Of a stretch of DNA of 43,081 nucleotides, positions 1-8,230 are shown piece after piece. A program made the position numbers and the translations under genes. Within the stretch, counting starts at the first letter, position 1. Every line of letters begins with the position of its first letter. This stretch comes from Deltaproteobacteria bacterium (GTDB lineage Bacteria; Desulfobacterota; Binatia; HRBIN30; JACQVA1), in assembly GCA_016210005.1 (NCBI GenBank), contig JACQVA010000001.1, positions 1 through 43,081 on the forward strand, read 5' to 3'. The notes below the pieces were generated by a model. It did no database searches and had not been told where the DNA came from. It saw nothing but the letters and a program-made list of their open reading frames with translations.

Positions 1-6
1 CCGTGG

Positions 7-26
7 ATTCCCGCTTTCGCGGGAAT
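7..26. repeat. dRS3-like hairpin
   Basis: The sequence ATTCCCGCTTTCGCGGGAAT has 8-bp arms around TTTC. It fits the pattern ATTCCC-N8-GGGAAT known for neisserial dRS3 repeats. The same hairpin recurs at 36730-36749 inside the complete element, which suggests it belongs to the element. Confidence 0.75.
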
Positions 27-61
27 GACAAATTGCGTCCCTTTCGGCCATGGGCCTCGGC

Positions 62-84
62 CTGACAGTACACAGTACTGTCAG
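62..84. repeat. Palindrome within the element end
   Basis: CTGACAGTAC and GTACTGTCAG form a perfect 10-bp inverted repeat around a 3-nt loop (ACA). The second copy at 36416-36438 keeps both arms, and the only base differing between the two 116-bp copies lies in this loop. It could be a protein-binding site or an RNA hairpin; no T-tract follows. Confidence 0.8.
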
Positions 85-221
85 ACTGGTGAGGATTTGC
101 CCGGTCGGCTGCACGTTACCCACAGATTTGTCGCACACCCGATTACGGCTGCCGCGCCACCGCTGCTTGCACCACCACCGCGGCCTTGTTACGACTCGGC
201 GCAAGCCGGCGCGGAGGAGGC

Positions 222-1505
222 ATGCCCGATTCGTTTGTTGAAAGCGTGGACTTGCAAGCAATTGCCCGGCGGGTAGGCACGCCCTTCTTCATTTGTAGCG
301 CCGAGGTACTACGGCGGCGGATCAGCGACATCTTGCAGCTGACCAATCACCCGCACCTGCAAGCGCGCTACGCGATGAAGGCCTACTCCACTCGCCGGGT
401 GCTCGAAGCCATGCGCCGGCACGGCCTGTGGATCGACGCGGTCTCGGGCAATGAAGTGTTGCGTGCGCGAGCCGCGGGATTTGCCATCGGGGTCAACCCG
501 CCGGCGGTGCTGTTCAGCGCCGACGTCTTCCGCGACAACGCTCTGGCGGCGATTACCGAGTGCGACATTCTGCCCAACATCGGCTCACCGGGCATGATCG
601 CCGATCTTCAGTCGGCCGGCTGGCGCGGGCCGATCGGGATGCGGCTCAATCCGGGATTCGGGCACGGGCACGTGAGCGAATGTGACACCGGCGGGCCGAG
701 CTCCAAGCACGGGATTTGGCACGATGACGCCGGCGAGGTGCGGCGGGCGGCGGAGCGCGCCGGCTACGACATCGTGTTGTTGCACGCCCATGTCGGTAGC
801 GGTCCGGCGATCGACGAGTTCACCGCCAACACCCAGAAGCTGGCGCACTTCTTTGCCGAGCGTGTACGCGACTACCCGGCGCTGGCAGCGGTCAGCTTTG
901 GCGGCGGCCTGCCGCACCCGTATCGCCCCGATGGCGAAGCGATGGATCTCGGCCCGCTGGGACGCGGGTTGCGGGAAGCGCAGGCGCTGCTGAGCGCACG
1001 CGCGGGGCGCGCGTTGCGGGTGGAGATCGAGCCTGGCCGTTACTTCGTCGCGCCTAGCACCGCCTTGATCACGCGGGTAAGCGATGTCAAAGCGACGCGC
1101 AGCAACGACAAGGGCCCCGGGCACACCTTTGTGATGGTCGATGCCGGTTTTGTCGATCTGGTGCGGCCGGCGATGTACGGCTCTTATCATCACATCACCG
1201 TTCACGGCGCCGATGCCCGTGCGCCACAGGTGCCGGTGATCGTGGCCGGGCCGCTGTGCGAATCGGGTGACGTGTTCACGCGCGGCGCCGATGAGCTGCT
1301 GGCCCCGCGCCCGCTGCCGCTGCCGCGGCCCGGGGATTTGCTCGTCCTCCACGACGCCGGGGCCTACGGCGTGGCGATGAGTTCGAACTACACCTCGGTG
1401 AGCCGTGCCCCGCAGGTGTGGCTCGAGGACGGCGACGCCTACCTGATGGCCCGCCGGGAAACCCTGGCGGACATCGTTCGGGTGGAGTGCTTCGAGCGGC
1501 TGTAA
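222..1505 (+). CDS. lysA: Diaminopimelate decarboxylase family protein (LysA-like)
   Basis: Likely removes CO2 from meso-diaminopimelate to make L-lysine in the cytoplasm. It is a 427-aa fold-type III PLP enzyme. The PLP lysine is in YAMKAY (K53), the glycine-rich phosphate loop is HVGSG near 190, and EPGR is at 270-273. CESGD at 346-350 carries the active-site Cys from the partner subunit, and Y382 lies in AGAYGVAMSSNY. The ATG at 222 is preferred to one 36 bp upstream because GGAGG at 213-217 precedes it. The insertion element ends 81 bp upstream and may influence its promoter. Related ornithine/arginine and carboxynorspermidine decarboxylases share the fold, but CESGD and the C-terminal Tyr block fit LysA best. 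Confidence 0.82.
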   Translation: MPDSFVESVDLQAIARRVGTPFFICSAEVLRRRISDILQLTNHPHLQARYAMKAYSTRRVLEAMRRHGLWIDAVSGNEVLRARAAGFAIGVNPPAVLFSADVFRDNALAAITECDILPNIGSPGMIADLQSAGWRGPIGMRLNPGFGHGHVSECDTGGPSSKHGIWHDDAGEVRRAAERAGYDIVLLHAHVGSGPAIDEFTANTQKLAHFFAERVRDYPALAAVSFGGGLPHPYRPDGEAMDLGPLGRGLREAQALLSARAGRALRVEIEPGRYFVAPSTALITRVSDVKATRSNDKGPGHTFVMVDAGFVDLVRPAMYGSYHHITVHGADARAPQVPVIVAGPLCESGDVFTRGADELLAPRPLPLPRPGDLLVLHDAGAYGVAMSSNYTSVSRAPQVWLEDGDAYLMARRETLADIVRVECFERL

Positions 1506-1539
1506 GGCCGATGCTGCGAGCACCCGGATCAGCGACCGG

Positions 1540-2313
1540 TTACGGCTGCGGGCCGGCCTGCCGCCTCAGAATTGCCAGAATCTCGTCGTGGACTCGCGCG
1601 TTGGTGGCCAGGGCCGTACCGCTGTAGATCGTCGGCACACCGGCGAAATCGGTGAAGCGGCCGCCGGCTTCTTCGACGATGATCTTCAGCGCCGCGATAT
1701 CCCAGGGCTTGAGGTCGACTTCGATCATCGCTTCGGCCTGACCCCGCGCCACGAAGGTGTGGCCGAAATAGTCGCCGTAGCCCCGCTGCCGCGCGCTGGC
1801 ATCGACGATCCGTTCGAGGGCCGGCCAGTAGCCGGTGCGGCGCAACGCGTTGAGGCCGCCGAACACCACCATCGACTGCTGCAGCGGGGCGCGCTCGGAT
1901 ACGCGCAAGCGCCCGTTGCGATCGTACGCCCCTTGTCCCTTTTGCGCGTACAACAATTCGTCGATCGCCGGCGCATAGATCACACCGAGTGTGATCTCGC
2001 CCTCCTCTTCCAAGCCGATCAGTGAAGCGAAGTAGGGGATGCCGCGAATGAAGCTCTTGGTGCCGTCAATGGGATCGACGATCCAGCGCGCGCCGGCTCC
2101 CGGTCGCACGCCAAACTCCTCGCCGACCACGCCGTAGTCCGGAAATTCGGCGCTGAGCACTTCGATGATGCGCCGCTCGCATTCGCGATCGGCGATGGTG
2201 ACGGGCGATTGGTCGGCCTTACTTTCGACCGCCAGCGCCGTGCGGAAATACCTCAGCGCCACCTCGCCCGCGGCCCGTGCGGCGGCAATTGCAGTTTCGA
2301 GTCTCTTGTCCAT
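1540..2313 (-). CDS. Inositol monophosphatase / histidinol-phosphatase family protein
   Basis: A 257-aa Mg2+-dependent phosphomonoesterase. The metal ligands are visible: GEE at 64-66, DPIDGT at 80-85, and the C-terminal PWDIAA block. WIVDPIDGTKSF is the family signature. HisN-type histidinol phosphatases and inositol-1-phosphatases both fit, and no histidine genes are nearby to decide. The sequence slightly favours the HisN-like branch (FIRGIPYFASLIGL after the motif). It lies 22 bp downstream of the acyltransferase gene on the same strand, so the two are probably co-transcribed. It converges on the lysA-like gene with a 34-bp gap. Confidence 0.8.
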   Translation of the reverse strand: MDKRLETAIAAARAAGEVALRYFRTALAVESKADQSPVTIADRECERRIIEVLSAEFPDYGVVGEEFGVRPGAGARWIVDPIDGTKSFIRGIPYFASLIGLEEEGEITLGVIYAPAIDELLYAQKGQGAYDRNGRLRVSERAPLQQSMVVFGGLNALRRTGYWPALERIVDASARQRGYGDYFGHTFVARGQAEAMIEVDLKPWDIAALKIIVEEAGGRFTDFAGVPTIYSGTALATNARVHDEILAILRRQAGPQP

Positions 2314-2335
2314 CAGTCCACCCCGCTGGAATTGT

Positions 2336-3466
2336 CTACCCGAGCACGCGAGCGACTACGCGGTTCACGCCCCGTTCTATCGCCATCGACACGAGCGCCA
2401 GGACCGCGGTGGCCGCCACCGCCACCGCCGTAAAGCTGGCCAACGTGGTGCGCTCGCGCATGGTGTCGCCCAGCCAAATGACGTACGGCTGGTGCAGGAG
2501 GTAAAGGCCGTACGAATAGGCGCCGACCACGGCCACCGGCGCCTGCAGCCGCGGCACCTGCTCCAGCCAGCGCGCCAAGTTAGCCATCAGCAGCGTCAGG
2601 CCGCAGCCGATCAGCGCATCGGCCGCCACGTAGGCCAGCCGCGAGTCGGAGGCGTACAGCCCGGCGACGTAGAGCGCCGCGCCCGCAAGCGCCACCGGCC
2701 AAGAGAGCAAGCGGCGGTCAGCCCGCGCGCGGTCGCGCGCGCAGGCGGCGCCGAGCACCATGCCGACCGTGAACTCGAACAGCCGGCAGGTGAACAGGGC
2801 GCCTTGCACCAGCGCGCCGCTGTACTCCGAGCCCAACGGGAACAAGAACACATAGCGGGTCACTAGCGTAAGCACGGCGCTGCCGGCAAGAAACACGCCG
2901 GCGCCCAGCCGTACCCGCAGCAGGTGCAGCAGCGGGAAGACCGCGTAGAGCTGCAGCAACAAGCCGAAGTACCACCAGGCGGCATTGGCGTAATAGAAGA
3001 TCTCCGTCAGCGGGACCACTCGGTCTCCGAAGAAGCTGAGCACGAAGCGATAGTCGATCGGCTCCAGATACACTTGCGACGGCGAGGCCAGATAGATCAG
3101 ATGCGCGCACCAATAGAGCGGGAACAAGCGCACCAGCCGGTTACGGTACCAGGCGCGCCAATCAACAGCGCCGGCCGCGCCCTTGCGGGCGAGCGCGAAG
3201 CTGAGGGCGAAGCCGCTCAGCACAATGAAGACCCCGACCGCGTGAAACCCGAGCGAGGAGAAGCCAATGAACAGGGCGCGAGCGGCACACTCCGGGCTGC
3301 CCACGCTCGGCCCCAGTTGCTCGCACAGCTGCTGCCAGTACCCCTGATTGAGCGGCCACGGATAGCGGCCTTCGGCGAAGCGCCTGAAGGTGTGGAAATA
3401 CACGATCCAGAGGATCGACATTCCCTTCACCGTATCCGGCCAGGTCAAGCGCGTTGAAGCGGTCAC
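2336..3466 (-). CDS. Membrane acyltransferase (acyltransferase 3 / OafA-YrhL family)
   Basis: A 376-aa integral inner-membrane protein with about ten hydrophobic segments. The N-terminus has the family pattern PDTVKGMSILWIVYFHTF, whose His is the presumed catalytic residue. Family members O-acetylate or otherwise acylate cell-surface sugars, lipid A or exported molecules using cytoplasmic acyl-CoA. The substrate here is unknown. The first in-frame start is a GTG with no clear ribosome site. The next ATG (3421) would remove the conserved Asp-Thr-Val-Lys-Gly block, so the GTG is kept. It is upstream of, and probably co-transcribed with, the phosphatase gene. Confidence 0.8.
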   Translation of the reverse strand: MTASTRLTWPDTVKGMSILWIVYFHTFRRFAEGRYPWPLNQGYWQQLCEQLGPSVGSPECAARALFIGFSSLGFHAVGVFIVLSGFALSFALARKGAAGAVDWRAWYRNRLVRLFPLYWCAHLIYLASPSQVYLEPIDYRFVLSFFGDRVVPLTEIFYYANAAWWYFGLLLQLYAVFPLLHLLRVRLGAGVFLAGSAVLTLVTRYVFLFPLGSEYSGALVQGALFTCRLFEFTVGMVLGAACARDRARADRRLLSWPVALAGAALYVAGLYASDSRLAYVAADALIGCGLTLLMANLARWLEQVPRLQAPVAVVGAYSYGLYLLHQPYVIWLGDTMRERTTLASFTAVAVAATAVLALVSMAIERGVNRVVARVLG

Positions 3467-3607
3467 GCCGTCGGGATAAGCGAAGCCGCCCGCCGGTGCA
3501 AGCGCTGGCGCGGAGGGAAGCCGCCAGCTGGTAGGCGGTTGCCATTGGACTCAAAGAGCAGCAGAGTTGAAGCGCGCCTCGCGCGCGCAGAGCAAGGAGT
3601 GAGAGCA

Positions 3608-3913
3608 ATGGCCGAGTTCACGCGTGTAACGGCACTGCGGGATATCCCCAGCGGTCAGGGCCGGGCTTTCGAAGTCAACGGCAAGAAGATCGCGGTCTTC
3701 AACGTCAAGGGCCGGTATTATGCCATCGACGGCACCTGCAAACACAAGGGCGGGCCGCTGGGCGAGGGCGACTTGGAGGGCACTGTGGTCACCTGCCCGT
3801 GGCACGGTTGGACTTACGACGTGACCACGGGCGTCTCGCCGGACGATCCGGCGTGTGCGGTGGCGTGTTACGAGGTGCGCACCGACGGCGAGTGGTTGTC
3901 GGTGGCGGTTTAG
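3608..3913 (+). CDS. Rieske [2Fe-2S] ferredoxin (NirD-like)
   Basis: A 101-aa soluble Rieske protein with ligands C44/H46 (CKHKGG) and C63/H66 (CPWHGW), the usual C-x-H...C-x2-H spacing. It resembles the small subunit of assimilatory nitrite reductase and Rieske ferredoxins of dioxygenase systems. No reductase or oxygenase partner is adjacent, so the electron-transfer partner is unknown. The ATG at 3608 is chosen because AAGGAGT (3594-3600) sits 7 nt before it; an upstream in-frame start (3539) lacks such a site. It is a single gene between two minus-strand units. Confidence 0.88.
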   Translation: MAEFTRVTALRDIPSGQGRAFEVNGKKIAVFNVKGRYYAIDGTCKHKGGPLGEGDLEGTVVTCPWHGWTYDVTTGVSPDDPACAVACYEVRTDGEWLSVAV

Positions 3914-3967
3914 GCCGGGGCCGCCGCGGCTGGCGCGGCGGCCGGCGCGCAGCGGACCACGCCGCGC

Positions 3968-4183
3968 CTATGCACGATGAATGATGAAGCCGTGGGTGGG
4001 ATCGTACGGTGACACGGCCACTGTGACACGGTCACCGGGGATCACTTTGATGTGAAATCGGCGCAGGCGGCCGCTGATGCGGGCAGTGAACTGGCGGCCC
4101 TTTTCACCCTGGATACGGAACTGCCCGCCCGCCAGGGATTCCATCACCGTACCTTGGAATTGGATGAGATCGTCTTTGGCCAC
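3968..4183 (-). CDS. infA: Translation initiation factor IF-1
   Basis: A 71-aa S1/OB-fold protein that occupies the ribosomal A site with IF-2 and IF-3 during initiation. The start MAKDDLIQFQGTV, the middle ISGRLRR and PGDRVTVAVSPYD are characteristic. The C-terminus (HGFIIHRA) departs from the usual RGRIVYR ending, so this may be a divergent or second copy. The start is GTG (4183), preceded by AGGAG 7 nt upstream. The gene lies 21 bp after rpsU on the same strand, giving a two-gene translation operon. Confidence 0.9.
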   Translation of the reverse strand: MAKDDLIQFQGTVMESLAGGQFRIQGEKGRQFTARISGRLRRFHIKVIPGDRVTVAVSPYDPTHGFIIHRA

Positions 4184-4204
4184 GGCGAGGCTCCTGCTCC
4201 CGGT

Positions 4205-4504
4205 TTACGCGCCACCGCGCACGCGCATCACGCGCGCTGCCTGCCGGCGGCGGCGGCGGATCGCTTCGCGGGTCTTGCGCCGCTTGCGGTCCCCGGGCTT
4301 CTCGTAGTGCTCGTGGCGCTTGAGGTCCTTGAGCAGGCCTTCGCGCATCACCAGCTTCTTGAACGTTCGCAGAGCCGACTCCACCCCGCGGTCATCCACA
4401 AACACCGTGAGCGCCTGCGCGCGGCGCGCCGGATATGATGCTCCGTCTCCACTACGGTAACCCGGAACCGGCGCTTCCTCGCGCAGCTCACTCTGTTCGA
4501 TCAT
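4205..4504 (-). CDS. rpsU: Ribosomal protein S21 with N-terminal extension
   Basis: The C-terminal 60 residues match bS21: FVDDRGVESALRTFKKL, then HEHYEKPGDRKRRKTREA and an arginine-rich tail. S21 binds the 30S platform near the anti-Shine-Dalgarno helix and assists initiation. Typical S21 is 60-75 aa. The start with a good ribosome site (GGAGG, 9 nt before the ATG at 4504) gives 99 aa, with about 38 extra residues of low complexity. A GTG inside (first residues VFVDD) would give a normal-length protein but has no clear ribosome site. It is followed 21 bp later by infA. Confidence 0.85.
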   Translation of the reverse strand: MIEQSELREEAPVPGYRSGDGASYPARRAQALTVFVDDRGVESALRTFKKLVMREGLLKDLKRHEHYEKPGDRKRRKTREAIRRRRRQAARVMRVRGGA

Positions 4505-4898
4505 ACCGTTCATCCTCCACGCGGCCTGCCGCCCTGGCAGCTCCCGCTCATAAAATCCTAGCTCTCGTTCCCGCCGATATCGGACCGTGCTTCGCACCGC
4601 CGCTGCACTCGCAACCGGTGCAACCCCCAACCTGCCCTCACCAGCTCACTCTGCGCGTATCGCCGCCTGGCATATTGGCCAGCGACACCCTGTCGCACCA
4701 GGCGGGAGTCGGGCGACAGGCCGGACGCTGCAGAAACACGCGCCTACATAGCAGTGTCAGCGGCCCGAGTCGAGACACCCGAGCCACCAGCACCGGGACT
4801 CGTCGCTAGGGCTGGTCGCGTTAGCGTGCTATAGGCTTGCAACCGTTCAGCTGCGGGTTCGGCGCCGGTGTGGGCGCCTCCGGCAGGGGGAGTAGACC
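4505..4898. other. Intergenic region between rpsU and the YVTN/phosphoesterase gene
   Basis: A divergent 394-bp spacer that should hold promoters for rpsU-infA (minus) and the gene at 4899 (plus). The one clear structure is an inverted repeat, CCTGTCGC at 4689-4696 and GCGACAGG at 4713-4720, with a 16-nt loop. No convincing -35/-10 pair, tRNA or conserved short ORF was seen. Confidence 0.5.
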
Positions 4899-7313
4899 AT
4901 GATCCGGATTCGACTTGCCGTAATCGTCGCCATCGGGTTGTTGTGCGCCGGGCCGGTGCAGGCTCGGCGGGGCGTGCTGCCGTCGAACCAGCGTGTCAGC
5001 GCCGCCGGCAAGCAGGTCAATCTCGGGCTCTTTCCTGCCGGCATGGCGATCAGCCGGGACGGGGCCTTTCTGCTTGTCACCAATAACGGCTTCCTCGGCC
5101 AATCCCTGATGAGCGTGAACACGACCACGCTGCGAACCAAGTTCCAAACCATCGAGACAGGTTTCAACTCGCTGTTTCAGGGCATTGTGTTGGCCCCCGA
5201 TGGGCGCACCGGCTTCGCCTCGGCCGGCGGCTGGGAGAACAACACCGGCGAGACCGTCGTGCGCATCGCCACCATTGCGGACGACGGCAAGGTTACCGCC
5301 GCCGGCTGCGACAGCGGCGGTTGCATCTCGGTCAACGGCTTCCCGGCGGGCTTGGCCATCAGCCCAGACGGACAGAAGCTGTTCGTGGTGCAGAACCTGG
5401 CGCACGCCTTGGCGGTGGTGGACGTAGCCAGCCGTACGATGCTCACCAGCATCGTGGTGGGCAAATCGCCGTGGAGCGTCGCCGTGCACCCGACGCGCCA
5501 CGAGGTCTACGTGACTAATCGCGGCGACCGCACGGTGTCGATCGTCGATACGGACCTAAACCGTGTGGTGGCGACCGTACCAACGGGCTCGAACCCCAAC
5601 GCACTGGCAGTGACGCCTGACGGCAGCAAGGTCTTCGTCGCCAACGCCAACACCGACGATCTCACGGTTTTCGACGTCGCCAACCCCACCGCGGCACGGA
5701 CCATTTCGCTGACCCCGTTCGCAGGAGCCCGCCCCGGCGCCAGCCCCTCGGCGCTCACCATCAGCCCCGATGGCGCGGCCGTCTACGTCGCCCTGTCGTG
5801 GGAGAACGCGGTGGCGGTGATCAACGCGGCGACCGAAGCCCTGCAAGGCTACATCCCCACCGGCTTCTATCCCAGCGCGCTGGCCGTGAGCCCGGATGGC
5901 CAGACGCTTTACATCGCCAACATGAAGGGTGCCCGCACTTATCCCCGCACGCCCAAGCTGCAGAAAGCCGACTACCGCTTCAACATCGATCTCGGCGGCA
6001 CGTACGGTGTGCGCGGCACACTATCGGTGCTGCCGGTGCCCAGCGTGGCCAAGCTCGCCGGCTACACCGGCCGGGTGCGCTTCAACAACGGTTACGGTGC
6101 CGGGCTGCGGCCGAGCAACCACCGGCCGGCCCCGACCCCCTGCTTTCCGATTCCCTGCGCGGCTGAAGACATAACCCCGATCCGCCACGTCTTCTTCATC
6201 GTGCGGGAGAACAAGACCTATGATCAAGTGTTGGGCGATCTGCCCCAAGGCGACGGCGACCCCAGCCTGGTGCTCTACGCCCGCGATCGTCAGGGACGGG
6301 AGATCTCGCCCAACACCCGCGCGCTGGCGCAGGAGTTCGTGCTCATGGACCGGCTGTTCGCCAACAGCGAGAAGAGCGAGCCTGGGCACAACTGGGTCAT
6401 GGGCGCAATCGACACGGATTACGGCGAGCGCACCTGGGTGCCAGTCAGCTTCGAGGTCCGGCCCGACGACATCGGCAGTCACCTTTCCAATGAGGACGGC
6501 GACGTCGTCCGCGGCACCGTCTATCCGATTGCCACGCCCGAGGGCGGCTTCTGGTTCGACAATTGCCATGAACACAACGTCAGTTTTCGTAACTACGGCG
6601 AATTCCTGCGCACCGACGAAGCCGGTGTGCCGCTGGACTACTGGGCGCAGAACACTAATGACGACTTCTCAGTGTTCGATCTGCGCGTAAGCGACGTGAG
6701 CCGTTATGAAGTCTGGCGTGCCGACTTCGAGCAGCAAGTGGCGGCCGGCACGGTGCCGCAGTTCACCTACATCGCGCTGCCGAACGACCATACCGACGGC
6801 CGCACCAGCGGCTCCCCGGTCCCCGAGTGGTACGTGGCCGACAACGACTACGCCCTCGGCAAGATCGTCGAGACCATCTCCAACACGACTGAAATATGGG
6901 AACATGCAGTGATCTTCGTGATCGAGGACGATCCCCAGTCGGGCGGCGATCACGTCGATTCGCACCGGACGGTGGGCCTGGTGATCGGCCCCTACGTCCG
7001 GCGCCGCGCCGTCATCCACACGCGCTACGACATGGCCAGCATGCATCGCACGATGGAGCTGATCCTCGGCCTGCCGCCGATGAGCATCTTCGACCAGATG
7101 GCGATCGTCATGCGCGACGTCTTCACCGAGACGCCGGATTTCACTCCGTACAGCGCGCTGCCGCAGCAAATTCCGCTCGCCTACAACGGGGAAGGCACTT
7201 CGGGTGCCGCGTTATCGCGGCGCTACAACTTCAGCCGCCCCGATCGCGTACCCGATGCCGTGCTGAACCAGATCCTGTGGGACTACTTCCACGAGCGGGA
7301 GCGCCGCCGCTAG
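4899..7313 (+). CDS. Secreted YVTN beta-propeller / alkaline-phosphatase-superfamily phosphoesterase
   Basis: An 804-aa exported protein. Residues 1-22 form a signal peptide ending in QAR. Residues of about 45-360 contain repeated propeller units with SPDG and VYVTN/LYIAN strands (for example HEVYVTNRGDRTVSIVDT), as in YncE-like proteins. Residues of about 425-800 form a phosphoesterase module beginning RHVFFIVRENKTYDQVLGDL, with EPGHNWVMG, PNDHTDG and IEDDPQSGGDHVD, which hold the likely metal ligands. This two-domain arrangement is known in bacteria, and its periplasmic substrate is generally unknown. The start is supported by AGGGGGAG at 4885-4892. Its end overlaps the convergent GT2 gene by 4 bp. 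Confidence 0.82.
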   Translation: MIRIRLAVIVAIGLLCAGPVQARRGVLPSNQRVSAAGKQVNLGLFPAGMAISRDGAFLLVTNNGFLGQSLMSVNTTTLRTKFQTIETGFNSLFQGIVLAPDGRTGFASAGGWENNTGETVVRIATIADDGKVTAAGCDSGGCISVNGFPAGLAISPDGQKLFVVQNLAHALAVVDVASRTMLTSIVVGKSPWSVAVHPTRHEVYVTNRGDRTVSIVDTDLNRVVATVPTGSNPNALAVTPDGSKVFVANANTDDLTVFDVANPTAARTISLTPFAGARPGASPSALTISPDGAAVYVALSWENAVAVINAATEALQGYIPTGFYPSALAVSPDGQTLYIANMKGARTYPRTPKLQKADYRFNIDLGGTYGVRGTLSVLPVPSVAKLAGYTGRVRFNNGYGAGLRPSNHRPAPTPCFPIPCAAEDITPIRHVFFIVRENKTYDQVLGDLPQGDGDPSLVLYARDRQGREISPNTRALAQEFVLMDRLFANSEKSEPGHNWVMGAIDTDYGERTWVPVSFEVRPDDIGSHLSNEDGDVVRGTVYPIATPEGGFWFDNCHEHNVSFRNYGEFLRTDEAGVPLDYWAQNTNDDFSVFDLRVSDVSRYEVWRADFEQQVAAGTVPQFTYIALPNDHTDGRTSGSPVPEWYVADNDYALGKIVETISNTTEIWEHAVIFVIEDDPQSGGDHVDSHRTVGLVIGPYVRRRAVIHTRYDMASMHRTMELILGLPPMSIFDQMAIVMRDVFTETPDFTPYSALPQQIPLAYNGEGTSGAALSRRYNFSRPDRVPDAVLNQILWDYFHERERRR

Positions 7314-8230
7314 CCGGCGCCGCCGCCACTTCGAGAGTCGGGCTCCACGGCCTCCTCCGGCGCCGCCGCAGCGGTGTAGCGATCCATGCGCAGCTGCGCG
7401 ATCTGCTCCGACACCAGACCCATCATGAAGATGATCACCCCGGTGCTCAGCAGCAGGGCCGCCATGTTGGTGAAACGGTGCTGGGTGAAGAAGGTGTAAG
7501 CGTAGTAGCCCAGGCCGGTGGCCAGGAAGGCGGCACTGACCGGCAAGAAGACGCGAAAGGGCGCGAACAGCGTCGCCACCCGGCTGATGATGAGCAAGAA
7601 GCGGGTGCCGTCCCGCCACAAGCGGATCTTGCTCTGGCCGGTGCGTTGCCCGAACTCGACCGCGACGTACTTCACCGGCAGCCCGGAGCGCAGCACCGCC
7701 AGCGTCAAGGTCGAGGGATAGGAAAAGGTGTTGGGCAGCATATCGACGAAACGCAGCGCATCGCGCCGCCGTAGCGCGCGGAAGCCCGAGGTCAGGTCCT
7801 CGATGCGGTACTGGGCCACGTAGCTGGCAAAGCCGCTGTAGAGGCGGTTGGCAAGCAAGCGGTGGTAGCCGGCTTCCGAGCGCCGCACGCGCGCACCGAC
7901 GACCATGTGGTAGTCGCTCAGGTGTGCCAGCAGTGCCGCAATCGCCGCCGGCGGGTGCTGGCCGTCGCCGTCCATCAGCAGCACCACCTCGCCGCGGGCG
8001 GCACGCAGGCCGCTCTTTACCGCTGCGCCGTTGCCGATGTTGTACGGATGGCGGATGACCCGCGCGCCCTGCGCCGCGGCCACCGCGGCGGTGTCGTCGG
8101 TTGAGCCGTCGTCGATCACGATGATTTCGTGCGCCGGCAGCGCTTGCGCCGCGATCGCCCGCAGCACCGCCGCGAGAGCGGAGGCTTCGTTGAAGGCGGG
8201 GATGATGATGGAGAGTGCCGGCGGCGCCAT
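7310..8230 (-). CDS. Glycosyltransferase family 2 (polyprenyl-phosphate sugar synthase type)
   Basis: A 306-aa enzyme with a GT-A domain (SIIIPAFNEA near the N-terminus, IIVIDDGSTDDT, and the metal-binding MDGDGQHPP). Two C-terminal transmembrane helices lie at about 225-280. The layout matches dolichyl-phosphate-mannose-synthase-like enzymes that load a sugar onto undecaprenyl phosphate on the cytoplasmic face. Such lipid-linked sugars are the donors for GT-C enzymes, two of which (GT39-like and TMTC-like) are encoded just upstream in the same operon. It starts right after the stop of the GT39-like gene, and is the last gene of the unit. Confidence 0.85.
   Translation of the reverse strand: MAPPALSIIIPAFNEASALAAVLRAIAAQALPAHEIIVIDDGSTDDTAAVAAAQGARVIRHPYNIGNGAAVKSGLRAARGEVVLLMDGDGQHPPAAIAALLAHLSDYHMVVGARVRRSEAGYHRLLANRLYSGFASYVAQYRIEDLTSGFRALRRRDALRFVDMLPNTFSYPSTLTLAVLRSGLPVKYVAVEFGQRTGQSKIRLWRDGTRFLLIISRVATLFAPFRVFLPVSAAFLATGLGYYAYTFFTQHRFTNMAALLLSTGVIIFMMGLVSEQIAQLRMDRYTAAAAPEEAVEPDSRSGGGAG

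Larger units (their letters stand above)
1..140 (+). mobile_element. Right end of a small TIR element (partial copy)
   Basis: Positions 25-140 match the reverse complement of 36360-36475 over 116 bp with one mismatch. In the complete copy at 36360-36816 this segment is one end of an insertion with inverted termini, so the window begins inside a second copy that ends at 140. The terminal 29 bp (112-140) is the inverted repeat. A dRS3-like hairpin lies at 7-26, directly before the shared segment; the other copy has a truncated GIY-YIG gene there instead. The next nine bases (141-149, GATTACGGC) are the expected target duplication. The rest of the element is outside the window. Confidence 0.8.

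Noticed and set aside
585-1523. Long minus-strand open frame opposite the lysA-like gene (similar long ones at 6021-6575, 15818-16960, 22295-23167)
   Set aside because: They are antisense to genes with clear motifs, rich in Arg, His and Gly, and have no recognisable domain. They are by-products of high GC content.
4689-4720. Inverted repeat as a riboswitch or small RNA upstream of the YVTN gene
   Set aside because: The 8-bp arms with a 16-nt GC-rich loop are too little to support a structured RNA family.
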